Under the pieces are notes generated by a model. The model was not told the DNA's origin and ran no database searches. It was given only the letters and a program-made list of their open reading frames with translations. This document shows positions 1-12,279 of a DNA stretch of 64,000 nt, piece after piece. The stretch's first letter is position 1, and each line of letters opens with the position of its first letter. Source of the stretch: Typha latifolia (Eukaryota; Streptophyta; Magnoliopsida; Poales; Typhaceae); the NCBI GenBank assembly GCA_019914945.1, contig CM034100.1, positions 1,997,209 to 2,061,208 on the forward strand, read 5' to 3'. The position numbers and the translations under genes are program-made.

Positions 1-1840
1 CCATATACAATCTTTTCGCTGTATCCTGATGGTTTTTTTATATGCTCCTCGCTGTTCACAAGGAGATCTTTATTTATCCATTCACATGGTTCTGGGGAAT
101 TTCCTTAGTCGATTACTTTAACTATATGCCAAGACGGCAAGATGAGATAAATTACAAGAGGGCTGCTTATTACTTGTGATCCTTGCCAATATATGCACAC
201 AGGCATATAAATTGAGGTGCTTCTACCATTATGAAATGATCCTCCCCCCCCGGGTTCTTAATGCCATCCATATGGCATTCTCTTAGATCAAATGAAAAAG
301 GAAGTAAGTATAATGAGAACTATTAGATGTACAGAGTTGAGTTGACAAGTCAAACACTTCCATAAACAATAGAAAATCTCACAACTTGAATGCTTTCTTT
401 ATATAATTATCTGATTTTTTTAAATATTATTCTTGCCACCACATTGTGAAAAAATATCATAATTGGTATTAAAATCATTGAGATTCTTTCAAAAAAATAT
501 TTTTAAAAAAGTTTGAAAGAGTGACAATTATGTAAATATCCCTAAATAGTACTATTGAACAGGCTTTTGATGTGGGCCGAATACTTAGAACGATCAAATC
601 AACTTATATTAATGTCTTATGAGCTGAATAGTTATTCTTTGTTGCAATATACGACTTACTTTCTTCTGTGGACGATGAGGTACATAACCATGGACTTGTT
701 TTTCCCTTCGTTAATAACTATTAAGCAGCTTGTTTACCAGGCTAATTGTAGATATTATTCTATCTCGAATAATGTAATTTATAATGTGAGAATTGAATAG
801 TTATCAAAATGTTTAATTAAAACTCCTCTCCATGACTTGATCTGAAGAGTCGTATCTATAGATAGGTATATGATAGTATCTACATACTAATAATACATTT
901 TAATGTCACTTGTTTTCAAACGGTCACGAAGTTTTAAGAATATGAAATAATTACCAAATCAAATAATTTTAGTGATTAGTGCCGGTCTTTGAGCCATTTA
1001 TACCCATATGATATCCTATTATTAGTTTGACTATCACTAATTCTAGAGAGTTTATTTAACAAGCAAGTAAACCTATTAAAATACTGTTGAGACAGTTCCC
1101 AATATACTCCCATATTAACCAAATTTAATATAATAATCATGAGAAAAAAAAAATTTAGAATAGGTTTATATTTTAAAAGACGAGACTCTTATAGCTCGAA
1201 AACAGTGCTAATCATAAAATCACTAAAATATAGGGTATGAACTGAGAAATTCCCTTCAAAATCTATTTCACTACAGTTGTCCTTACGTGAAACATGCACC
1301 ACGTTTGATTAGAAAGGTACTTAGAGTGACGCATTAATTTAAGCATTCAAACCCCATCTTAGCACCCAAGTCTTGATAAAAAAATAAAATATAAACAATA
1401 AAGAATTCGTAGGTCGGATATATATGATCGTATAAATAGACTCCTACTAATACTTCACCGACACGTGTTAGCTGGCAAGTCCGTTTCTTGCGGGTCTCCA
1501 TGTGTCACTATTCTGGAATTCTACTCGAAGATTTCATTTTAAAATACCCGGATCCAATTAGTTCACTGGTTGGTTAAAGGGGGAATGGCTTTATGCCAAA
1601 TCAAAGTAAAGCATCTTTTGACTCTAATGATCATCATCTTAATCAAAAAACAATATTATCTTAACTAGTCTCCACGTAATTTTATGCCACTATTTAATTG
1701 AATGATAATTAATAATAAATATATGTGATGGTTATAATTTTGTAGTCTAATTCATCCATCTAGAATCCAATGGGCACTTGGTAGTCTAATTATTATTGAT
1801 GTATTAATTAGCGTAAGCGGATGAAAGAAATTAGAGGATA

Positions 1841-1871
<31 letters not shown>

Positions 1872-2100
1872 TTCTAGAATATATGAAGCGTTGTCCTTTG
1901 ACGGTGTTAAAGTCAAAAAGAAAGGTTGCCAAACTCTGCACTCGTTGATGTGGGATCCACGCGGTTCCTACTTCGCGAGTTATTTGTTCATAATTTATTA
2001 TTTATGATCTATATATAATTAAATATTACGTACATTTAGTATGATTCGAGTTGATTAGAGTCTCTATGGTAACTCTTATTTTTATGAGTAATTATAACGA
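1..2100. other. AT-rich intergenic DNA upstream of the NAC gene
   Basis: I see no supported gene here. The stretch is AT-rich, with short open frames that lack any recognisable domain. It carries a TA microsatellite at 1838-1863 and a palindromic CACGTG G-box at 1462-1467. It is probably distal promoter or spacer of the NAC gene that starts at 2998. Confidence 0.6.
1838..1863. repeat. (TA)n microsatellite
   Basis: About 13 uninterrupted TA units followed by a T run. Simple repeat in intergenic DNA. Confidence 0.95.
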
Positions 2101-2109
2101 GGATAACAA

Positions 2110-2350
2110 CACTAACCGCGAAGCATTTTCCCGTTCGGAAATCGCACGCCGGAGTGACGTGGCACCCGTGGCGTACCACGTAGTTGAATCTCGTGAGCAC
2201 CGCTTCCGGATCTTATGGTGAGTCCAGGGAAATGACACGTCACGATGCCGTCGCTTCCAGATAAGCGTGGGGTCACGCACCAAAGCAGAGCCGGCCGTTG
2301 TAACCTTTTCCCCGTCCTCCTGCCTCCTGCGTGACGTGGCAACCCTGGCC
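2110..2350 (+). promoter_or_regulatory. GC-rich patch with clustered ACGT-core (ABRE/G-box-like) sites
   Basis: This 240-bp patch is clearly richer in GC than its surroundings. It holds at least four ACGT-core motifs: TGACGTGGCA at 2155-2164, CCACGT near 2176-2181, GACACGTCAC at 2234-2243 and TGACGTGGC at 2332-2340. ACGTGGC is the core of abscisic-acid response elements bound by bZIP factors. The patch lies 650-890 bp upstream of the NAC start codon, so it plausibly works as a stress or ABA enhancer for that gene. Role is inferred from motif content only. Confidence 0.45.
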
Positions 2351-2784
2351 TCTTGGCTAATCTTTTAATCTCCATTTTTATCCTCGACTTTGTTCTGAAT
2401 TAGTTGTCCTGCGATAGATTTGATTCCGAAACTTTGAACCCAGACTTGTCTCTTATGATCTTAATTATCTCTTCCCTCCTGACTATTTTTTTTGTACCTC
2501 TCATAATTACGTGACAGTGAATTAGTTAATGCCTCCATCAGTCCTTGCTCTAGATAAAGAAGAGCTCCTTTTCATAAACTGTCGTCAAGTTTGTCAAAGA
2601 GTATACTAGTACATATATATACCTAGATATCGAGATGAAAAAAGACTTGAGATCGAGACCAAGACAAAACAACATATGTTTTTATTATTGGACGGAGTGA
2701 ATAGTATAACAAATGGTAACCCCCCAATGAGGCTTCTTCCACAAGTGCCTTAGCCAACAAGTTAAACTATAATCTCTCCTCCTC

Positions 2785-2792
2785 TATTTAAG
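2785..2792 (+). promoter_or_regulatory. Likely TATA box of the NAC gene
   Basis: TATTTAAG lies about 205 bp upstream of the ATG and is followed by a CT- and T-rich leader (2815-2960) typical of plant 5' UTRs. The transcription start would then fall near 2820. No other TATA-like site sits as well. Confidence 0.5.
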
Positions 2793-2997
2793 TTCATCGC
2801 TTCCTTCTATTCACTTCTTTCATAAAAATCCACCTACAATTCACTGCTCGCCTCGGTGCTCCTCCATAACTCTCAGTCACCCCTTTCCTGTTCTCCATAA
2901 TTTTCTTGTTCCACTTCTTTTTTTTCTTCTTCTTCTTTTTTTTTTTTTTGGGTTATTTTTTGTTTTCTAGAGATTTGGGTTCTTTAGACGTGCAAGG

Positions 2998-4250
2998 ATG
3001 GAAGATGTTTCAGTGCACAGCCAAAGGGACGAGTGCATAGACTTGCCTCCTGGCTTTAGATTCCACCCCACAGATGAGGAGCTCATAACCAGCTACCTCT
3101 TGCCAAAGGTTAGGAACCATAGGTTCATTGCAAGAGCTATTGGGGAGGTGGATTTGAACAAGTGTGAGCCTTGGGAACTTCCAAGTAAGTAATTATACAT
3201 ATACATACATATATATATATATTCATCCATCCTAGCTCTCCTTATCTTTCTATCTCTTGTAGATCTCTTCTTCTTAGTTGGGGTTTTCTTTTGTGTGGTT
3301 AAATTATAGGCAAGGCTAAGCTGGCAGCTGAGAAGGTGTGCTACTTCTTTTGCCATAAGGATAGGAAGTACCCAACTGGGATGAGGACCAATAGAGCTAC
3401 AGAAGCTGGGTATTGGAAGGCTACAGGCAAGGATAAAGAGATCTCTAGGAGAGGATTTCTAGTTGGCATGAAGAAGACCCTTGTGTTCTACAAAGGGAGA
3501 GCTCCCAAGGGAGAGAAGACCAACTGGGTCATGCATGAGTACAGACTTGAAGGCAACTTCTCTTGCTCTAATCTCTCCAAATCTTCAAAGGTACTTTAGA
3601 AAGATATATAGATATCTAATCTTTTGGGCTCTCATATCTTTTGTTGCCTTGTTTGAAGAATTTAAGTTCTATGAACATTGCAGGACGAATGGGTTGTGTG
3701 TAGGGTAATTAACAAGCAGGCGGGGATCAAGAAGAGCTCGATGCCTAACTCTATCGATAACGATGATCTCTTGCACCCTACTACATTGCCCCTTTTAACT
3801 GATCCCTTCTACGCCAACGAGAATGAGGGTTTTGATCACTTCAAAGGAGTTCCTTCTACCTCCTCTCCTTCCCTGCCGCCTTCTTACCTGATCAACATGA
3901 TGAACTTGGACAATCTACAAGACATCAACTACCATCATCTATTGATCGGCTCAGGAAATCTGAGTCAAAATTCACTTTCGTACCCTCAGATGCCGCCTTC
4001 CGGGCAGTACTTCTCGCTCCCGGGGTCGTCGACAAATTTGGACTACTACTCGCACCCCGAGAACACGGTGGTCGAACAATCGCCGGAGGCGATAAGGAGG
4101 CACTGCAAGGTGGAGCAGCAGTCTAACACATCGCTAGTCAGCCGTTCGCAGGACACGGGATTGAGCATTGATCATAACAACACGGAGATCTCCTCGGTTT
4201 TCTCCAAGCAATACGACGATGATTTCGTCGATATTGTTTGGAGGTATTGA
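2998..4250 (+). CDS. NAC domain transcription factor (NAM/CUC-like subgroup)
   Basis: Three exons are read as 2998-3184, 3310-3590 and 3684-4250, giving 344 residues. The intron phases match the usual NAC layout, with both introns inside the NAC domain. The domain covers roughly residues 16-167: subdomain A ([14 protein letters not shown]), B ([15 protein letters not shown]), C ([20 protein letters not shown]), D ([20 protein letters not shown]) and E (DEWVVCRV). The 180-residue tail is rich in Ser, Pro, His and Asn, as expected of an activation region. NAC proteins bind CACG-core DNA in the nucleus as dimers and control organ boundaries, senescence or stress responses. The N-terminal style (acidic start, then DLPPGFRF) is that of the CUC/NAC100/NAC046 side of the family. 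The segment [11 protein letters not shown] departs from the common EWYFF form. I find no miR164 target site in exon 3. Upstream ACGT motifs hint at ABA control. Confidence 0.93.
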
Positions 4251-5963
4251 ACATATCAAAACATCAGATTGGTTTGCTGCGGGTAGTTCCATTAGTTCAT
4301 AGGTTTAGAATCTGCTTGTGCTTTAGATATATACTGTAATATTGCTGTATATCTATACTGTTATATATATATATAAGCTTGAGATTATTCTAGTATGTAT
4401 ACAGTTTGAGAACTTATATAGAGGGTTTAGATCACGGTGTGATCGCCACGATATATATATATATATCTTACATCTTTCCTACTTATCTTCTATATATTAA
4501 ACTAATTAGTGTGTTCCTACACCAAGGAAGAGGACTCAATAGCAAACTTAGAACAAGGAGATGATGATGGATTGCTATGGAAAGGAAGTGGAGGAGTTCA
4601 GTTAAAGGTGAGGGAAGAGAGAGAGAGGGAGAGAAGTTGTATTCATGTGATTTGCTTGTCTTAATAGCTTACTTTCCATTCAAAGCAAAGCGTTTCGGAG
4701 AGGGAGGAGGAGGCCCACCTCTTCTTCTTTTTTTTTTTTTTTTTTTTGGTTAGCAAATAGCCCACCTTTGCTGCATCAAAATCCGGAAAAGAGTGGAAAG
4801 CGAATATTCCCTCCCACGTGCTATTTTCTTGACCTTGGCTCGGCTATTACCTATTAGCTGTATCTTAGCTGCTGTCCTTTTTTTTATTTTATTTTTATCA
4901 TTCCGAGTTTTAAAAATAACTTTTGATACACCTACTACTACTACTACTACTGCTGCTGCTGTCAGTCTTGTTACGTATAACTATTGCCCGCTTGGAAGTA
5001 AAATTGGAAGCTTAAAACTTGCAATATTAAGATTAGCGAGAAGTATGTGTGGCATGACATGGCAAGTTGGATAGCAATAAGAGGTAGCCTTGCAAGTTAC
5101 AACCTCTACGTGTGGTGGACCTTGGGTGGCATGGTTGATAGGAGGACTTAGCAAGTCTTGCAAGCCACAGCTTGCCTTGCGATTTTTCTGTCATAAAACT
5201 GACACCTGTCTGCTTCGAAAACAGTTATTGTAGCCGAGCCGGTTCAAAGCCAGAAGTTTGAGCTATTCGGCTCCTACCAACCTTGGCTTTCCGTTATGCT
5301 CGGGTGGGGGCCAGATGACTCTAAGCTTCCCCCGCCACGTCACCATCTCGTCGATCCCAACGCCCCCATATGTTTATTTCAGTGAGACATGCTTCCCTGG
5401 ATTCTTCTCTTATGGTTATTTTATTTAATCGGCCTCTTAATTAAGGGTTTGTGTTTGGATTAACTAGTGTAATATATTATCACCTCGTGTCTATCACTCT
5501 CACCATCAAGTTTGACAAGGCTTCTAGACATACGCATATCTCAACCTGCGTGGCAGATTTTTTTGGTGAGTCACGTCAAGATGGGCCCAGTTTTTAAATT
5601 ATGAGATCCGATTTATATAGTTAGGTCGGATTTGAGCTTGATTACAACTCTAATGGATAGACTGGATATGATTAAATGTATAATTTATAATTTAATATAT
5701 TATTGTGTTTGGATAAGGCCATAAGGGTTATTCTGTTGTTAGTGGAGCGGGCCGGACTCAAGCCCGACCCGGTTGCTTGACGGAACGATGGGTCGGGTTA
5801 CAATTACGGACTTAGGCTTTTAAAAAGAACAAATTCATGGGCCGGATCGGGGTTGGAGTTGGGCCCGAGCCGAGCTGAAGGATGGTTAGGTACTGGCATC
5901 AAAGAGGGGAAATTTAAAAAAAAGAAAAGAAAAAGATAGAAGAAAACCCCAGGGAGATCAGCA
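4251..5963. other. Spacer between the NAC and U11/U12-65K genes
   Basis: The first few hundred bases are the AT-rich 3' UTR of the NAC gene, with TA runs at about 4363-4376 and 4450-4466. A purine-rich GA patch lies near 4618-4635 and a T run near 4728-4748. A (CTA)n/(CTG)n run lies at about 4932-4962. The end, 5740-5875, is GC-rich with GGGCCGG and TGGGCCC motifs (site II-like) before the next ATG. The short open frames here resemble no known protein. Confidence 0.6.
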
Positions 5964-8900
5964 ATGGCGAGCGTGTCGTCCTCCTTACCACCCCACGGTG
6001 ACCCTTTTCCACCGCCGCCGCGTCCACCACCCAATCAAGAGGATCTCTCCAATGTCTCCTCCTCCTCTTCGTCGGCGGCGACGCTTCTTGTTCGCCATCT
6101 CCCGGAGGCGATACCCCACGAGATGCTCTCTCGTCTCTTCTCTCACTATGGAGCTTCCAACGTCCGTCCCTGCGCCGGTGGAAGGTATGAAATTACTCGG
6201 GCTCTGTCGATCTGTTTGTCTTCTTTGCGATTCTTGCGTTCTTAGGCTTTGTTTTCTCGAAATGGCTTGCAAAAAGTAGTTTTCATGTTTAGACATTGTG
6301 ATATAGTAGTTCTAATTCATTGACCGCGTAACTCGAGGATACAAGGGTGACATTACCTTGAAAGGGTAGCTGATATCTCGTGTGCAATATTGCTGACTTG
6401 TGGCTTTTCTAAAATCTTGCTCTGTTCACACCGGCAGATGAAGCATGGAACTAGACATGAACTTAGTTATAAAAGTAATTTAGGAAAGGGCATTTACTTT
6501 GGGTGCATATAATTCTATGTGGATCCTAAACTTATCCAGTTTTATTCTAATAAAACTATTAATTTATTTGCTCAAAACGAGATCCTAGACGAAACACAAA
6601 ATGCTTAAGAGTTGGAAGCGCAAGGAACAAATCCAAAAGCTTTCTCTGTTAGTTTGATCTTTGATGAAATCATCTGCACATTTGGATCTGTTGCTGAGAA
6701 ATATACCCCACATTTGATCTGCTCTGTATTTAGACGATTAGAACCATATTTTTTATATCTATTAAATGAGATTGGGTCTAGTGACCCACGTAATCCTTTC
6801 CTTTCTTAAATTTAAATACTTTGACAATGACTAGGTCTTGCATGCTGAACTACTCTTCTCCATGTTCCTTTTCTATCCAAATAACTGAATAAGGTTTTCA
6901 GCATTGTAAATCTTTGTTAGGCTCCTTCCACAACACATGGATCAACTATTAAGTAACTTTGTTTGCTAGTTGTTATTCATGTCTCTGCGGAGCTATCTTC
7001 CATTGTTGTTTTGATATTGTTGTCTTTTTTTCTTAATTCTTTTTCTAGGTTAAGGAATTGTGCCTTTGTGGATTTTAAGGATGAGGCCTTGGCCACCCAA
7101 GCAGAGTCACAATTAAACAGGTGCTCATCTGGGACATCCCTTAATCTTTACATTTGATCATTTTGTGAGTTCACAATTTCACACCTTCGATGATGGATAT
7201 TGTCTTTTCCTTGCAGAATTTATATATCCATCATGAGTCATGTTCCTTTTCTTTTAAGCTTGACATATGCAAGAAATGATGCCTATAGCTATTTGTTTAG
7301 TGTTCTGTTTTTCTTTTTCTCATCCTTGTTGGCTGTGGCCTGTGGGTGATTATTTAGGTTGAGGTTTCTGGGGAAAGTCATATCAGTAGAGAGAGCAGGC
7401 CAATCAAATGCGAAGATCTCAAGTCAACAACATCAAGATAAATTGGCAAAAGACATGCTTCATCCCCCAATAAAAGACTCTTTTACAAACCGTAATAACC
7501 TGACATCTGGAGGTGAACCAATTGCTCCAAGACTTGGTGTGGACTACCCTTTTCCTCCTCATCTTGAGTATGTAATCCATTGGGTGTTTTTTTTTTTTAA
7601 TGCATAATATTGAAACAGACTCATTGAATATAATTATGAGGATCTACATTACAATGCATGCTCGAGTACCAATTGATTTTTTTTGTCTGTAAGAGGTTTT
7701 GCACTTTTTATGTTTTGATTGGTTTTCTGGAGAAGTTCTGGTCGAACACTTCTCTGCATGTCAAAGAAACTGTCCACTGTTTTGTCTTAGAGGAAATTTG
7801 GGTTCTTGAATAGTTGTTTGGATCTTTTTGGGAAGATATAGTTTCATTTCACCAAAATATTTTGTAGGGCAACTTTTCAGCTGTTGCCCCAGAGAGCAGG
7901 AACTCCAGTTCCTTTTCAACTCTCTTTCTAAAAGTTGGTTAATGGATCTGACAGTTTAGAAACTTATAATTTTTGAATTTTCGTCTTTTGCAATTCCTAT
8001 TTGCAAATCGGCAACATAGCCATGTAACTTTGGGACAAGGGGTGTCTCCTCACAGAGCAGGTCGCAGTGAGAAGGTCTGAGCGACCAATATTCTCTCAGC
8101 TGACCCGTGATTATCTCTTTAATGACACTTTATATGTAGAACTTCTTTGTCTTAGCTGACTGGTCTTGTTGTTTTATAGGTATGAATACCCACCTCCTGA
8201 TGGCAATATACTGACGAATATTGTCAATGCTCTGATTGCTGTTCCTCGTTTTTATACCCAGGTTTGAAATGGTCTACTCCTCCCTTCTGATAACATGTTT
8301 GATTTTTCAGTAGAAAAATAATTTGCTCAAATATGTTTGATAAATTAATGCTATATATTTTATGAAGGAAACTGTTGTTTTTGGCAGGTTTTACATTTAA
8401 TGAATAAGATGAACATTCCAGCCCCATTTCGCATGGCGTTACCAACTCCACCTCTACCTCCCCAAGTGCCTGCTCCTCCTCCACCACCACCGCCATCACC
8501 CCCTTCTAATACAGAAAAACTTAATGATCTCTCCAGTGATGAGTCTGAGATGGAGTCCTCTGAAGTACTCACTTGCAAGCTGTAGATTTTATATTTTTGT
8601 TTAGTTCCTTTTCCTTAACAACCAAGTCTTTTATCACGTTTCATTGTGTTCGGCACTGCTAGGAAGATATTGATGTTCGCGGAGGAAAGCGTTCTAGGCG
8701 AGAAGCAATTTTTGGCCCTGCAGTTAATAAAGATGTGGCACCTGAAACTGTTGGATTGAAGCCTTCTGCCTTGGTACCAAAAGAGGTCCCCATAATAAAA
8801 AAGAAAAACCCAGTGCTAAAGGTTATTCATTCTTTCTTAGGGTTTCATTATCAAAACAAGTTTAATCCTTGTCAGTTTGTGATTCAATACTACCCTGCAG

Positions 8901-11900
8901 ATAAAAATTGGCCCTAAGGCAGCGCAGAAGGAACTTCCTGATATTGATAGTAGCACAAAAGAACTGGAGCCATCAACAGAGCATCTAGAGAAAAATCATT
9001 ATGCAACACCTCAAGAAATAGAGAACGGAAAACTGCCCCCAGAAGAAATATTATCCCTTCCCATGTTCAAGGTATTGGATTTTTATGCTACTTTCTTATA
9101 TTTATGCCGTTTAAGAACAATAGCGATGCAGAAGCATTTTGAGCATTTAAGCAGTCATATGATGAGATACATTGCATTTTTATCTGTACTTCCTGCAGTT
9201 TATTCCTTACATATGAATGTTTGATCTCTGAGTTTTATATTTCTCACCAAGGTAACTCCTTCACTTGCTGGCAGTTGTTTCTAGGTATACACTAAAGCAA
9301 GTATGCTAAGTAAAGAAACCGGGGAGGTCTTCTTACATTTTATGAATGATTGAATTAATTTGCCTAGGGTTAAATTTAGTTAGCTCTGAGGCTTAATTAT
9401 TCCAGAGCTATAAAACACTTTCTAGATTGAATATGCACCACTTTATCCAGAGTATGCCAGCTGGAGGGATTTTCACAGAGCTGTTCTTAAGGTGCACGAG
9501 AATACTAGGTTAATTTTTTTTTTGGTTATGGATGTGTATTTATCACTTATCAGAACAAATTGAAAATATTTTCTTAATTATTAGTGTAACAGGTGATAAC
9601 TAATTTATGACAGACAAATTAAAGCCTTAAAGGTACACTGAAACATATATATTTGCTGTATTTCTTTGGTATGGGTTCCTTTTTATATTAAGATTGTTGT
9701 ATCCATATGGTGTCATGTTGCACTAGATCCTTGTTGATGCTTTGGCCTTCAAGTATTCAGGCTCTTTTCCTGTTATAGGAATTTTTACTTGTTAATCCAT
9801 GGAAAAAGAATGAAATTTTGGCATGAAAGTGATACTGGTAGTTCATTTGTTTTTGGATTACTGTATTATAGATTTTGAGTACATTGCTCTCCATTTTCAG
9901 AACTACACTCCTGGGAATCCTGCTGCTGTTCTATACATCAAGAACTTGGCCAAAGATGTTGTGATTGATGACTTCTATTTCATATTTGGTAAGCCATTCT
10001 ACAATGTTGAAGCAATGATTTGAGTGAAGTTTCTTTTTGAAGATTGTAGAATCAAATTAATTTTGTTAATTTCAATTTAGCTCTCTTTATACTACTGCTA
10101 TTTTTCTGCAATTATTTTTACTTCTGTTTGTGTTGATTATGTTTCAGTTTTCTTGTTAAATGTTTCTTGCAGGGTCACTGTTTGAAAGTATGGATGCTGC
10201 TAGATCTGGTTTAAAAATAAAGTTAATGCAGGTCAGATATGTTCTGTTTTGTAGTTGCCATTTACAGTGCGAGTGCTTATTTTATATTTTTTTGCTAGTT
10301 GCTTAGTTTTCTGTCTTTGTATTCCCCCGATTCTCCTTGGTAGAATCCTTTCACTATTCTGATCCCATCCACTATTTTCCATTTACTATTCATGATTAAT
10401 TGATTATGCTCCATCTGATTGAACTCGTAAGGTTTTGTTTCTTCATTCAATTTTTTTTTTCTTGTGACCATCTTCGGTCAGCTACTCTAATACTTCAACT
10501 TTTCTTCGAGCTTAAGAGCTTAGAAATATCTTTGTACAATAATATATTGAAGTATGCTGGAAATGTTACTGCTGGTCTTGCAGGGTGATTAGTTACCTTT
10601 CAGATAGTTTTATGTACCTTATCTCTAGTGGGTCTTTATGATTTGATGGTAGCTCTCTATTGAGCTCTGGTCTCTCAGTTGTGGCATTTCAGTTAGGTAT
10701 ATATGGCAATGAGATCTGTGAAAATGGGTAACCATCGTAGTGTCAAACCACCCCGGTTATCCTAGGGAAATTTTTTTGGAAGCTTGAAAGCCTATAGTTG
10801 CCTAGAGAACTACCTGTGCCACTAGGAGTAAAATTACCTGGAAAGTTTAATGTGCTCATGTACTTACTGTTATTTTAAGTAATATTTGATAAATCTATTA
10901 ATTTGAGCACCTTGGTCTCATGTAATTCATCAAGAACAAAGACATTAGCATGCCTTGATCCATGATCTTGCTGACTAGAGACATGCGGATAGGTGGTGTG
11001 TCTGCCACAGCCTTGGTATTCTGATGGGAAGGGTAAGGGTAAGGAGGTTATTGAAGAATGTTACCAAAGGAACTTCAAACTTATTGGAAAATTGAAATTC
11101 ATTCAAGATCTAAATGATTTGCGTAAAGAGACTTCATATGTTTGATTAAGGCAAGGAGACTTGAAATAAGCCATATAATGAGCACAGAAGATGTGTATAT
11201 AATTCTTTTTATGTCTGATGTGGATATTGTAGAAAAGATCGAAAAGTTTAAAAGCTAATCTGAGCTTTAACCTGAAATTGATAAAAGTGATGTGAACTTA
11301 TGAAGGTCTGATCAGCTTGCCAGGAGCCACTATGAAAAAAAAAAGAGCTTATGAGTAAAACATTTTTATCTTCCTCCTAATGGTAGATCTGACAATATTA
11401 TGTACAATTAAATAAGTTTTAAATTGCATTTAGCAATATCTATGAAATCATCATCTCTAAAGTACATGATGCAAAGTTAACCTTTTGAAAATCTTGATTT
11501 TTGGAATTGGAATTTAAAATTTGATAGCATGAACGTCCATCTTACTTGGTGCACCAACTTCTGAAACTTGTTTAGTCCCACTATTTTTCAAAACTCATCC
11601 TTACTGTGAACCGCTGTGAGAGCCTTGGTGGAATCTGTTCATTCCTGGATGTACCTTGGCAGTTTTGACAGCTATTATGTTTTCAAAATTATAAGAGATG
11701 TAGCATTTGCAAAGTGAATTTGTATTAATTTTCTCCATGTCTTCTTGATGAGCCATATCTTTGCTGTTCTTTTTATTATTGTATACAGCCTTCCTGTATA
11801 AATAGGTAATACTTATTGCTGGATTTTTATTGGTATACTGTCTAGTCTAGCAGCACTGATGAATGCTTATTCATTTATTTTCCTTGCATTAATTGCATTC

Positions 11901-12279
11901 TCTTAATATCAGGAGGGACGTATGAGGGGTCAATCATTTGTGACATTTCCTTCAGTCGATCTTGCTCAGCATGCCCTGGTTTGTTTGTTTATAAGTCTTT
12001 AGGGCAATCATATATGGATATACCTCTTTGGAAAAGAATATTAAATGACATTTTGTTTTGCATAATTAAGTCATATACGACGTTAGTTACTATAGATACA
12101 TTAACAGTTTTTGGTTTCTTTTCTACTTCATCATCTATGGAACAATGAAATGAACTGTGCAAGTTCCTAATACCTGATGATTTTACTATTTGCAGAATCT
12201 AGTTAATGGATATGTATTCAAAGGAAAACCAATGATCATCCAGTTTGGGCGAAATCCTGCTGCAGGCAAAGCAACCTAA
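5964..12279 (+). CDS. U11/U12 small nuclear ribonucleoprotein 65 kDa protein (two-RRM protein, RNPC3 orthologue)
   Basis: Eleven exons: 5964-6184, 7049-7120, 7358-7567, 8180-8261, 8388-8564, 8663-8821, 8901-9071, 9901-9988, 10173-10231, 11913-11978 and 12196-12279. All junctions keep frame and give 462 residues. RRM1 (about 41-115) has LLVRHLP as RNP2 and NCAFVDF as RNP1. A proline-run linker (PPPPPPPSPP in exon 5) and a charged region follow. RRM2 (about 374-455) has VLYIKNL and GQSFVTF and ends QFGRNPA. The two distant RRMs around a Pro-rich linker are the signature of the 65K protein that links U11 and U12 snRNPs in the minor spliceosome: the C-terminal RRM binds U12 snRNA and the N-terminal part contacts U11-59K. 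These partner roles come from the family. Intron 9 (10232-11912) is long and contains no recognisable gene. A two-RRM protein of another class is a less likely alternative. Confidence 0.9.

Noticed and set aside
5985..6296. Overlapping open frames on both strands around the first exon of the 65K gene
   Set aside because: They are shadow frames of a GC-rich, repetitive exon; only the frame with RRM1 continues through the spliced exons.
8565..8662. TTCCTTAAC in intron 5 of U11/U12-65K, resembling a U12-type branch site
   Set aside because: The donor is GTACTC, not RTATCCTT, and the branch word is about 45 bases from the acceptor, too far for a U12-type intron.
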